From positions 57,006 through 121,005 of the forward strand of contig NZ_JASNNW010000021.1 in NCBI RefSeq assembly GCF_030165005.1: a DNA stretch of 64,000 nucleotides. Direction: 5' to 3'. Position numbers and translations under genes: made by a program. Source of the stretch: Blastococcus capsensis. GTDB taxonomy: Bacteria > Actinomycetota > Actinomycetes > Mycobacteriales > Geodermatophilaceae. The notes under the pieces are model-generated. The model had not been told where the DNA came from, did not search any database, and saw only the letters and a list, made by a program, of their open reading frames with translations. Below are positions 19,626 through 26,919 of the stretch, one piece after another. How positions within the stretch are numbered: the stretch's first letter is position 1; every line of letters starts with the position of its first letter.

Positions 19626-20846
19626 GTGGACTTCGATGACAGCCCGGACGAGGCCACCTACCGCGCCCGCGTTCGCGACCTCCTCGAGCAGCACGCCGGC
19701 GAGCTGCTCCACCTGGCCCCGGGCCAGGAGGGCGTCGACGCGCGCCGGCACGAACCGGAGATGCGCCGCACCCAGCGCGTGCTCGCCGAGGCCGGGCTGG
19801 TCGGTGTCACGTGGCCGCGCGAGTACGGGGGGCGGGGTGGCACGCTCGTGCAGCAGGCGATCGTCGCCCAGGAGTTGGCCCGCGCCCGGGTGCCGGGGCT
19901 GATCAACCACATCGGCATCGGCATGTGCGGGCCCACGGTGATCGCGCACGGCAGCCAGGACCAGCGCGACCGCTACCTCGCCCGGCTGCTGCGGGCGGAC
20001 GACGTCTGGTGCCAGCTGTTCAGCGAACCCGCGTCGGGCTCCGACCTGGCGGCGCTGCGCACCACGGCCGTCCGCGACGGCGAGGACTGGGTGGTCAACG
20101 GCCAGAAGGTCTGGACGACGCTGGCACACGTCGCCGACTTCGGCATCCTGCTCACCCGCACCGACCCCGAACGGCCCAAGCACGCGGGGCTGACGATGTT
20201 CGTCGTCGACATGCACGCCCCTGGTGTGAGCGTGCGGCCGCTGCGGCAGATGGGCGGGCAGGCCGACTTCAACGAGGTCTTCTTCGACGACGTCCGCATC
20301 CCCGACAGCGAACGGCTGGGGGAGCCCGGCGAGGGCTGGCGGGTCGCGCTCACCACCCTGATGAACGAGCGGGTGGCCATCGGCGGTGCCGGCGGCGACA
20401 TCGGGCTGCCGGTCGAGGCACTGGTGGAGCACGCGCGGGACCGGCTGCCCGCCCTCGACGGCGACCGCCAGGTGCTGGCCCGGCAGGCGGTGGGCCGGGC
20501 CGTGGTCGCGGCGCTCGCCGCCCGCTACACCGGCTACCGGCGGCTCACGGTGCTCAGCCAGGGCGGGATCCCCGGACCGGAGGCCAGTGCGGGCAAGCTC
20601 GCCGCCACCGAGGCCGCGCGGCTGGTCGCCGACGCCGGCGTCCGGCTGCTCGGCGACGAGGCGGTCTACGCCGCGACCTCCGGCGGGGACGACCGCTGGC
20701 AGCGCACCCAGGCGTGGCTCCCCGGGATCGCCATCGCCGGCGGCACCGACCAGGTGCTGCGCAACATCCTCGGCGAGCGGGTGCTCGGGTTGCCGCCGGA
20801 GCCGCGCAGCGACAAGACGGCTCCCTTCTCGGGAGGACGGCGGTGA
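19626..20846 (+). CDS. Acyl-CoA dehydrogenase, large subunit-like
   Basis: 406-residue flavoprotein that oxidises an acyl-CoA to the enoyl-CoA. It has the N-terminal helical domain, the FAD-binding beta-domain (CQLFSEPASGSDLAAL, then VVNGQKVWTTLAHVAD) and a C-terminal helical domain ending AIAGGTDQVLRNILGERVLGL. The GTG at 19626 follows GAGAGG by about 9 bases. It overlaps the next dehydrogenase by 4 bases (GTGA). Paired acyl-CoA dehydrogenases of this kind in actinobacteria often form heteromers, as in the mycobacterial FadE pairs of steroid or branched-chain catabolism (family knowledge). Confidence 0.92.
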   Translation: MDFDDSPDEATYRARVRDLLEQHAGELLHLAPGQEGVDARRHEPEMRRTQRVLAEAGLVGVTWPREYGGRGGTLVQQAIVAQELARARVPGLINHIGIGMCGPTVIAHGSQDQRDRYLARLLRADDVWCQLFSEPASGSDLAALRTTAVRDGEDWVVNGQKVWTTLAHVADFGILLTRTDPERPKHAGLTMFVVDMHAPGVSVRPLRQMGGQADFNEVFFDDVRIPDSERLGEPGEGWRVALTTLMNERVAIGGAGGDIGLPVEALVEHARDRLPALDGDRQVLARQAVGRAVVAALAARYTGYRRLTVLSQGGIPGPEASAGKLAATEAARLVADAGVRLLGDEAVYAATSGGDDRWQRTQAWLPGIAIAGGTDQVLRNILGERVLGLPPEPRSDKTAPFSGGRR

Positions 20847-21829
20847 ACTTCGACCTCGACACCGACCAGCGAGACATCGCCGCCGGCGCGCGGGAGTTCT
20901 TCACCGGCTCCGCCTCACCGGCAGCGGCCCGGGCCGGGCTGGAGGGCGGGGCGCCGGCGCCCGGCCGCAAGGCGCTGGCCGACATCGGTTTCCTGGGCAT
21001 CACCGTGCCCGAGGTGGCCGGCGGCTCCGGCCGACCGCTGCTGGACCTGGCGGTGGTCGCCGAGCAGGGCGGCGCGGTGCTGGCCGCGCCGTCCCTGGTG
21101 ACGGCGGCGCGTGCGGCGGTGCTGCTCGCCGACGTCCCCGAACTCGCCGCACAGCTGGCCGACGGGACGACGGCCTTCGCGGTCCTCGACGGCTCCGTCG
21201 ACGGGTCCGCGCCCTCGATCGACGCCGCTGACGCGACGCTGTTCCTCGGCCTGGACGGCGGCGACCTCGTGGTGGGAGAGGGCGAGATCGTTCCCGGTCG
21301 CCCGCTGGACGCCACCCGTGGCCTGGCCTCGGTCCGGCTGACCTCCCGCCGGGTGATCGCCTCCGACGCCGCGGAGCTGTGGGCCCGGGCACGGCAGGTG
21401 GCGGCCGTGGTGATGGCCGCCGAGGATCTCGGAGGCGCCGACCGGGCGGTGGCGCTCGGCGTCGCCTACGCCCAGGAGCGGGAGGCCTTCGGGCGGCGGA
21501 TCGGCTCGTACCAGGCGGTCAAGCACATGCTGGTCGACGCCTGGGCCGGCGTGGAACAGCTCCGCTCGCTGGTCTGGTGGGCGGCGTGGGCCGCCGACTC
21601 CGCGCCCGCCGAGCTGCCGCTCGCCTCCTCGGCCGCCAAGGCATGCGCGGCGAGCACCTTCGAGCGGGCCGCCGGCACGCTGATCCAGGTGCACGGCGGG
21701 ATCGGCTTCACCTGGGAGCACGACGCGCACCTTTTCTGGCGGCGGGCCAAGGTCGACCGGCTGCTGCTCGGCGACGAGGCCGAGCACCTCGACGCCGTCG
21801 CCCGGCTCGCGGTCGCCGGCGCCCTCTGA
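20843..21829 (+). CDS. Acyl-CoA dehydrogenase, small subunit-like
   Basis: 328-residue partner dehydrogenase. It is shorter than the usual about 380 residues, and the middle FAD domain is reduced. The C-terminal domain is intact: YAQEREAFGRRIGSYQAVKHML and GTLIQVHGGIGFTWEHDAHLFWRRA are typical of FadE members that form heterotetramers with a longer subunit. The start GTG overlaps the stop of the first dehydrogenase. A strong palindrome follows the stop. Confidence 0.9.
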   Translation: MNFDLDTDQRDIAAGAREFFTGSASPAAARAGLEGGAPAPGRKALADIGFLGITVPEVAGGSGRPLLDLAVVAEQGGAVLAAPSLVTAARAAVLLADVPELAAQLADGTTAFAVLDGSVDGSAPSIDAADATLFLGLDGGDLVVGEGEIVPGRPLDATRGLASVRLTSRRVIASDAAELWARARQVAAVVMAAEDLGGADRAVALGVAYAQEREAFGRRIGSYQAVKHMLVDAWAGVEQLRSLVWWAAWAADSAPAELPLASSAAKACAASTFERAAGTLIQVHGGIGFTWEHDAHLFWRRAKVDRLLLGDEAEHLDAVARLAVAGAL

Positions 21830-21842
21830 GCCGCGGCACCCC

Positions 21843-21904
21843 AGGCAAAGGAGGCTATGCATGCGGTTCAAGCCCCGAAACCGTATGCATAGCCTCCATT
21901 GCCT
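21843..21904. repeat. Long intergenic palindrome
   Basis: Arms 21843-21868 and 21879-21904 are complementary over 26 bases with two mismatches and a 10-base loop; the stem contains GCTATGCAT. It begins 14 bases after the acyl-CoA dehydrogenase stop and probably works as a terminator. Confidence 0.75.
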
Positions 21905-22006
21905 AGGGAGTCAGGTAACGGCTGACCCCCGGGAACTTCCGGTACCGGAAACCCACCGCCCACGAGACGGGAGAAGACCACGGACCTGACCGAGCTCCGC
22001 TACGAG

Positions 22007-22906
22007 GTGGCCGACGGCGTGGCCACCGTGACGCTGCACCGGCCGGAGCGGCTCAACGCCTTCACGCTGACGATGGCCGACGAGCTGGCCCGCGCGGCCG
22101 CCGCCGCCGACGCCGACGAGGACGTCCGCGTCGTGGTGGTGACCGGCGCCGGCCGGGCGTTCTGCGCCGGCGCCGACCTCGCGGGCGGGCCGGACACCTT
22201 CGGCGACCGGCGAACCCGCGTGCGCCCGCCCGGCCCGCTGAGCGAGGAGATCGCCGGCTTCCCCCGCGACGCCGGCGGGGTCGCGTCGCTGCCGTTCGCG
22301 GCGCTGCGCAAACCGGTGATCGCTGCCGTGAACGGCCCTGCGGTCGGCATCGGCGCGACCATGATCCTGCCGATGGACATCCGGATCGCCGCGGAGTCCG
22401 CCCGGTTCGGGTACGTCTTCGGCCGGGTCGGGATCGTGCCGGAGGCCGCGTCGTCGTGGTTCCTGCCGCGGGTGGTCGGCATCAGCCAGGCGATGGAGTG
22501 GGTGGCCACCGGCCGGGTGTTCGACGCCGCCGAGGCGCTGCGCGGCCGGCTGGTGTCCCGGGTGGTCCCGGACGCCGAGCTCCTGCCCGCTGCCTACGCG
22601 CTGGCGCGGGAGATCGCCGACAACACCAGTGCGGTGGCCGTCGCTGCCTCGCGCCAGCTGCTGTGGTCGATGCTCGGCGCCGCCTCGCCGTGGGACGCGC
22701 ATCGCGCGGAGTCCCGGGCGCTCGTGGAGCTGGGGGAGGGGCCCGACCCGGCCGAGGGGGTGGCGGCCTTCCTGGAGAAGCGCCGACCGCGGTTCCCGGC
22801 GCGGCTGCCCGACGGTGCCGTCGCCGGCGTTCCGCGCTGGCCCGCGTCCCCGGACGACGCCGGACCTCGTCAGGCGCCGCCGGGTCGGACGAGCCCGGAC
22901 TCGTAG
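22007..22906 (+). CDS. Enoyl-CoA hydratase/isomerase (crotonase family)
   Basis: Hydrates an enoyl-CoA, the step after the upstream dehydrogenases. The crotonase motifs are clear: VATVTLHRPERLNAFT, GAGRAFCAGADL (oxyanion), KPVIAAVNGPAVGIGATMILPMDIRIA and FGRVGIVPEAASSWFLPRVVG with the catalytic Glu. About 300 residues. The GTG at 22007 starts inside the first beta-strand; in-frame codons upstream encode TDLTELRYE, which belongs to the fold, so the true start may be the rare ACG at 21980 or the CTG at 21986, 6-12 bases after GGGAGAAG. The 3' end overlaps a broken response-regulator gene on the other strand. Confidence 0.88.
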   Translation: MADGVATVTLHRPERLNAFTLTMADELARAAAAADADEDVRVVVVTGAGRAFCAGADLAGGPDTFGDRRTRVRPPGPLSEEIAGFPRDAGGVASLPFAALRKPVIAAVNGPAVGIGATMILPMDIRIAAESARFGYVFGRVGIVPEAASSWFLPRVVGISQAMEWVATGRVFDAAEALRGRLVSRVVPDAELLPAAYALAREIADNTSAVAVAASRQLLWSMLGAASPWDAHRAESRALVELGEGPDPAEGVAAFLEKRRPRFPARLPDGAVAGVPRWPASPDDAGPRQAPPGRTSPDS

Positions 22907-23302
22907 GCGGTCACGACGGCGGAGACCCGGTCGCGGAGACCGAGCTTGGTCAGGACGCGGCCGAGATGGGTCTTGACCGTCGCTTCTCCGAGGCAGGAGG
23001 AAGCCGCACGCCCCTGCCTGCATGGCCTCGTACAGGTACTCGTCGGCGTCGTAGGTGGTCAGGACGAGCACCCGGGCCGGGCACCCGGCCCGGGTCAGCG
23101 CCCGCGTGGCCGCCAGCCCGTCGAGCACCGGCATGCGGATGTCCATCAGAACCACGTCGGGCCGGAGCAGCCGCGCCTGCGCCGCCGCCTGCTCGCCGTT
23201 CCCGGCCTCCCCGACGACCTCGATGTCGGGCTCGAGATCCAGGAGCACCCGGAAGCTGTCCCGGATGAGGGCCTGGTCGTCGGCCACCAGGACGCTGATC
23301 AC
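22870..23302 (-). pseudogene. LuxR-type response regulator with internal deletion
   Basis: From the GTG at 23302 the receiver domain is normal (VISVLVADDQALIRDSF, phosphorylation site VVLMDIRMP, LVLTTYDADEYLYEAM). It breaks off at GACGFLL. The DNA then jumps to the end of the helix-turn-helix, GEATVKTHLGRVLTKLGLRD and VSAVVTAYESGLVRPGGA, in a different frame, ending with TGA at 22870. Compared with the intact paralogue at 24962-25642, about 77 codons are missing (end of receiver, linker and start of the DNA-binding domain). The start overlaps the ancestral stop of the upstream kinase. It cannot make a functional regulator. Confidence 0.75.
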
Positions 23303-24395
23303 GGCTCGTCCGGGGGGCCGGGAGGCGGGCGTGCACCGCGAACCCGCCGTCGGTGGACCGGCCGGTCTCGAGCGTCCCGGCGAACAGCGCCACGCGTTCC
23401 CGCATGCCGAGCAGCCCGCGGCCGCCGCCGGGCACGTCGTCGCGCGCCACACCGCCGTCGTCGACGACGGCGACGTCGACCGCATCGGGTTCGTAGCGGA
23501 GGCTGACGCCGACCCGCGAGCCGGCGGCGTACCGCGCCGCGTTGGTGAGCGCCTCCTGGACGATCCGGTAGACCGTCAGCCCGAGGCCGGCCGGCAGGGG
23601 GCGTGGATCCCCGGACACGGCCAGGCCGACGGACAGGCCGGCGTCGCGGGCCGAGTCGACCAGGGCCGCGACGTCCGCCGTGCCCGGTCGACGGCTCAGC
23701 GCCTGCTGGGCGTCCTCCTCCCGGAGCACCCCCAGGAGACGGCGCATCTCGGCGAGGGCCTCCCGGCCGCTGCGCTCGATGACCCGCAGCGGCTCCCGCA
23801 CACCCTCCGGGCCGCGGTCGAGTTCTCCCGACGCCACCATCGCCTGCAGCACCACCACGTTCACGTGCGAGGTGACGACGTCGTGCAGCTCGCGGGCGAT
23901 CCGCGCCCGTTCCTCGGCCAGGGCGCGGGCCCGCCGGGACCCGGCCACGAGGCCCCCGACCAGGGGGGCCACGAAGAGCAGCAGGTCCCACCACGCCGCC
24001 GACCACGCGGCCTCGGCCCCGGACCGCCAGGCGTCCTGGTCGTGCCAGTCGTGGACGGCGAGCGAGGCGACGGCGATACCGAGACCGGCCGGCAACTGCC
24101 GGCGGGTGCCGTACGCCGCGAGGGCGTACAGGCTCACGAGGGCCGGCAGCACGGGGTAGAGACCCTCCCCGCCGTCCCCGGAGAAGGCGGCGTGCAGCCC
24201 CGCCGGGACCCAGACCCCGGCCGTCGTCGTGAGGGGCCGGCTGCGCCGCCAGAGGAGGGCCGCCGACGGCACGAGCAGGAGCGGCGCGACCCACCAGAGG
24301 CTGCCGGCGACGGTCTCGTCGCTCGCCGCCCAAGTGCCCTTTCCGAGCAGGACCGCACAGGTCACGGCGGCCGATGCGGCGGCGAGGTCGCGCAC
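22950..24395 (-). CDS. Sensor histidine kinase (NarL-type partner), C-terminal frame extended
   Basis: 481-codon frame from the GTG at 24395. About five membrane helices (for example SLWWVAPLLLVPSAALLW and LYPVLPALVSLYALAAYG) precede a HisKA_3 domain with the phospho-acceptor in ARELHDVVTSHVNVVV (His171) and an HATPase_c domain (YRIVQEALTNAARYA, GGGRGLLGMRERVALF). Kinase similarity ends near 23325. A one-base shift in the C-run close to 23325 would restore a stop at 23299-23301 that overlaps the regulator start, so the present read-through tail of about 120 residues is probably not natural. The cognate regulator is broken. The N-terminus abuts a second, truncated kinase gene. Confidence 0.65.
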   Translation of the reverse strand: MRDLAAASAAVTCAVLLGKGTWAASDETVAGSLWWVAPLLLVPSAALLWRRSRPLTTTAGVWVPAGLHAAFSGDGGEGLYPVLPALVSLYALAAYGTRRQLPAGLGIAVASLAVHDWHDQDAWRSGAEAAWSAAWWDLLLFVAPLVGGLVAGSRRARALAEERARIARELHDVVTSHVNVVVLQAMVASGELDRGPEGVREPLRVIERSGREALAEMRRLLGVLREEDAQQALSRRPGTADVAALVDSARDAGLSVGLAVSGDPRPLPAGLGLTVYRIVQEALTNAARYAAGSRVGVSLRYEPDAVDVAVVDDGGVARDDVPGGGRGLLGMRERVALFAGTLETGRSTDGGFAVHARLPAPRTSRDQRPGGRRPGPHPGQLPGAPGSRARHRGRRGGRERRAGGGAGAAAPARRGSDGHPHAGARRAGGHAGADPGRVPGPGARPDHLRRRRVPVRGHAGRGVRLPPASEKRRSRPISAAS

Positions 24396-24398
24396 AGC

Positions 24399-24965
24399 AT
24401 GGGGGTGATCGTCATCCAGTCGCAGGCGGCCCAGCGGGCGATGGAGGGCCGCCCCGACCTGGCCCGCAGCGCCCTGTCGTCCATCGAGACCGCGGGCCGC
24501 CAGGGCATGGCCGGGATGCGCCGGCTGCTGGGCCTGCTCACCGGAGGGGACGACGGCACGGTGGCGCCGCAACCGAGCCTCCAGGACCTCGACGACCTGG
24601 TCGACCGGGTACGGCGAGCGGGCACGCCGGTCGAGCTGACCGTGACCGGTGACCTCGCCGCACTGCCGGCAGGTGTCGACCTCGCGGCCTACCGGATCGT
24701 GCAGGAGGCACTGACCAACGTGCTCAGGCACGCCGGACCGGCCACCGTGCAGGTCGTCGTCCGCGCGGCCGGCGGGGTGGTGGACGTCGAGGTGTGCGAC
24801 GACGGCCAGGGGGGTGCCGGGGAGCCGGGGACGGGCACCGGCCACGGCCTGGTGGGCATGCGGGAACGCGTGGCCCTCTACGGCGGCACCGTGGAGGCGG
24901 GCGGCCTGCCGGACGGCGGCTACCGGGTGCGGGCGCGGCTCGCGGTCGACGGGACGCCGGCATGA
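24399..24965 (+). pseudogene. 5'-truncated sensor histidine kinase
   Basis: Kinase similarity begins at 24386 with VAHSMGVIVIQSQAAQ, which is the part just after the ELHD phospho-acceptor box; the sensor domain and the His are missing. Downstream the HATPase_c domain is intact (YRIVQEALTNVLRHAG, VCDDGQGG, GHGLVGMRERVALYGG). The ATG at 24399 would give 188 residues, able to bind ATP at best. Its stop overlaps the following response regulator by 4 bases (ATGA). The upstream neighbour is the start of an opposite-strand kinase gene, so a deletion has joined the two head to head. Confidence 0.7.
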
Positions 24966-25642
24966 CCATCCGCGTGCTGGTCGTCGACGACGAGGAGCTG
25001 GTCCGCACCGGCCTGCGGCTGATCCTCGAGGCCGAGCCGGACCTGACCGTCGTCGGCACCGCCTCGGACGGCGCCTCGGGGGTGACCGCGGCCCGGCGGT
25101 TCCGGCCGGACGTCGTCCTCATGGACATCCGCATGCCGGGGACCGACGGGCTGGCCGCCACCTGCCAGCTCCTCGGGGACCCGGCCGGCGTCCCGTGCAA
25201 GGTCGTCGTCCTGACCACCTTCGACGTCGACGAGCACGTCTACGAGGCGCTCCGCGCGGGGGCCAGCGGCTTCCTGCTCAATGACGTCCCGGCCGACCAG
25301 CTCGTGCACGCGATCCGGGTCGCGGCGGCGGGGGAGGCGCTGCTCGCACCGTCGGTGACCCGGCGGCTGATCTCCGCGTTCGCCCGCCGTGCGCCGGTCC
25401 CGACCGGGTTGCCGACGGCCGGACTGGCCGACCTGACCTCCCGAGAGGTCGAGGTGCTGGAGCTACTCGCGGAAGGGCTGTCCAACGCCGAGATCGGCAG
25501 CCGGCTGTTCGTCGGCGAGGCCACCGTGAAGACCCACGTCGCGCGCACCCTCACCAAGCTCGGCGTGCGCGACCGCGTTCAGGCCGTGATCGTCGCGTTC
25601 CGGGCGGGGCTGGTGCCGGTCGACCGCGACCTCCCGCCGTGA
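24962..25642 (+). CDS. LuxR/NarL-family response regulator
   Basis: 226-residue intact regulator. The receiver domain (IRVLVVDDEELVRTGL) has the phosphorylation site Asp55 in VVLMDIRMP and the conserved KVVVLTTFDVDEHV. The C-terminal LuxR helix-turn-helix is LTSREVEVLELLAEGLSNAE, then IGSRLFVGEATVKTHVARTL. The start overlaps the truncated kinase stop (ATGA). Its own kinase has lost the phospho-donor domain, so its activation must depend on another kinase or it is idle. Confidence 0.92.
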   Translation: MTIRVLVVDDEELVRTGLRLILEAEPDLTVVGTASDGASGVTAARRFRPDVVLMDIRMPGTDGLAATCQLLGDPAGVPCKVVVLTTFDVDEHVYEALRAGASGFLLNDVPADQLVHAIRVAAAGEALLAPSVTRRLISAFARRAPVPTGLPTAGLADLTSREVEVLELLAEGLSNAEIGSRLFVGEATVKTHVARTLTKLGVRDRVQAVIVAFRAGLVPVDRDLPP

Positions 25643-25649
25643 CCGCGCG

Positions 25650-26150
25650 TCAGGGCACGCGGGTGGCGTCGAGGTGGCGCAGGAGCGTCTCCCCGAAGTC
25701 ACGCATGGCGGCCACCTGCTCCGGCGTGAGCTGGTCGAACAGCTCACGGCGAACGCCCTCCACGTGGATCGGGGCGGCGTCCTCCAGCGCGGCGAACCCG
25801 TCGTCGGTCAGCACGGCGAGCTGTCCGCGCCCGTCCTCGGTGCAGACCTGGCGCCGCACCCAGCCGCGCTCCTCGAGCCGGGAGACCGCATGGGACAGGC
25901 GGCTGCGGGACGACAGGCACCGGTCGGCGAGCTCGCTCATCCGCATCATCCGCTCGGGAGCTTCCGACAGGGCCACGAGGATCTCGTAGTAGGCGTGCGA
26001 GATCCCGGTGCGGTGGGTCAGCTCCCGGTCCAGCCGGTCCTGCAGCAGCTGCGCGCTGTAGAGCCAGGCGCGCCAGGCCTTCTGTTCCTCGGCGTCGAGC
26101 CAGCGAGGATCACCCGTGGGGAGGAACTCCGAGGACGGCGACGCGCTCAT
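25650..26150 (-). CDS. MarR-family transcriptional regulator
   Basis: 166-residue winged helix-turn-helix repressor. The core ISHAYYEILVALSEAPERMMRMSELAD, then CLSSRSRLSHAVSRLEERGWV, with the wing RRQVCTEDGRG, is typical of MarR. ATG at 26150 is preferred over the in-frame GTG at 26156. It is divergent from the yceI-like gene, and the shared 87-base spacer contains a near-perfect 18-base dyad, pointing to autoregulation and control of yceI. It converges closely on the response regulator, with only a 7-base gap. Confidence 0.9.
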   Translation of the reverse strand: MSASPSSEFLPTGDPRWLDAEEQKAWRAWLYSAQLLQDRLDRELTHRTGISHAYYEILVALSEAPERMMRMSELADRCLSSRSRLSHAVSRLEERGWVRRQVCTEDGRGQLAVLTDDGFAALEDAAPIHVEGVRRELFDQLTPEQVAAMRDFGETLLRHLDATRVP

Positions 26151-26171
26151 GGGCACAGGATACCGGGGGAA

Positions 26172-26189
26172 TAGTCAAGCGCTCAACTA
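26172..26189. promoter_or_regulatory. Candidate MarR operator in marR-yceI spacer
   Basis: TAGTCAAGCGCTCAACTA matches its own reverse complement at 14 of 18 positions. A related half-site (GTCACACGCTCAACCA) lies at about 26210-26225, just before the yceI ribosome-binding site. The location between divergent genes fits a MarR operator. Confidence 0.55.
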
Positions 26190-26237
26190 CGCTAGCCTCC
26201 AGCGAGAAGGTCACACGCTCAACCACTGGGAGACTCC

Positions 26238-26798
26238 ATGACCGCCAACACCGTCCAGATCCCCGGCTACGTCGCCGGCACCTGGGACATCGACGCCAGC
26301 CACTCCACCGTCGGCTTCTCCGTCCGCCACATGATGGTCAGCAAGGTCCGCGGCTACTTCCGCGAGTTCTCCGGCGAGATCACGACCGCCGAGGACCCGA
26401 CGCGGTCCACCGTGAACGCGACGATCGACATGGACTCGATCGACACCCGCCAGGAGCAGCGCGACGCGCACATCAAGTCCGCCGATTTCTTCGACGTCGG
26501 CAACCACACGGTGATGACCTTCCGGTCCACCGCGGTGAAGACCGACGGCGCCGACTGGACCGTCGAAGGACAGCTCACGCTCAAGGGCATCACCAAGCCG
26601 GTCACCCTGGACCTGGAGGTCAACGGCTTCGGCCCGGACGCCTACGGCGGCACGCGCGCCGGCTTCTCCGCGAAGACGGAGATCTCCCGCAAGGAGTTCG
26701 GCGTGGACATCGACATGCCGATGGACGGCGGCGGCGTCGTCGTCGGCGACAAGATCACCGTCGAGCTCGAGATCGAGGCCGTGCTCCGCACCGCCTGA
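26238..26798 (+). CDS. yceI: YceI-family lipid/isoprenoid-binding protein
   Basis: 186-residue YceI domain, an eight-stranded lipocalin-like barrel that binds long isoprenoids such as polyprenyl quinones. Family hallmarks are visible: GTWDIDASHSTVGFSVRHMMVSKVRGYF, then DSIDTRQEQRDAHIKSADFFD and WTVEGQLTLKGITKPVTLDL. There is no signal peptide, as in most actinobacterial members. GGGAG lies 6 bases before the ATG. The divergent MarR gene and the shared operator suggest induction by a stress signal. Confidence 0.93.
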   Translation: MTANTVQIPGYVAGTWDIDASHSTVGFSVRHMMVSKVRGYFREFSGEITTAEDPTRSTVNATIDMDSIDTRQEQRDAHIKSADFFDVGNHTVMTFRSTAVKTDGADWTVEGQLTLKGITKPVTLDLEVNGFGPDAYGGTRAGFSAKTEISRKEFGVDIDMPMDGGGVVVGDKITVELEIEAVLRTA

Positions 26799-26802
26799 AA
26801 CC

Positions 26803-26865
26803 GTTGATCATCGTCGGGTGGTCGTCCCTGCCGGCGTGTCGACCAGCCGTTCGACGATGATCAAC
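26803..26865. repeat. Intergenic palindrome with TGATCAT outer arm
   Basis: Outer arms 26803-26816 (GTTGATCATCGTCG) and 26852-26865 are perfectly complementary; a second inner stem pairs about 26817-26824 with 26840-26847. It starts 4 bases after the yceI stop. Confidence 0.75.
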
Positions 26866-26878
26866 AGCTGAACAGCCT

Positions 26879-26915
26879 GCGAGGCCCCGGACGCATCCCG
26901 CGTCCGGGGCCTCGC
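26879..26915. terminator. Bidirectional hairpin terminator between convergent genes
   Basis: Perfect 16-bp stem (26879-26894 with 26900-26915) and a 5-base loop, placed between the convergent yceI and solute-binding protein genes. Confidence 0.8.
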
Positions 26916-26919
26916 GACT

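Noticed and set aside
23299..23340. Programmed frameshift between kinase and response regulator
   Set aside because: The C-run alone is weak evidence and the regulator is itself deleted, so decay or a sequence error explains it better.
22950..24845. A 631-residue kinase extending to 24845
   Set aside because: Codons upstream of 24395 are the complement of the other kinase gene and have no similarity to any sensor domain.
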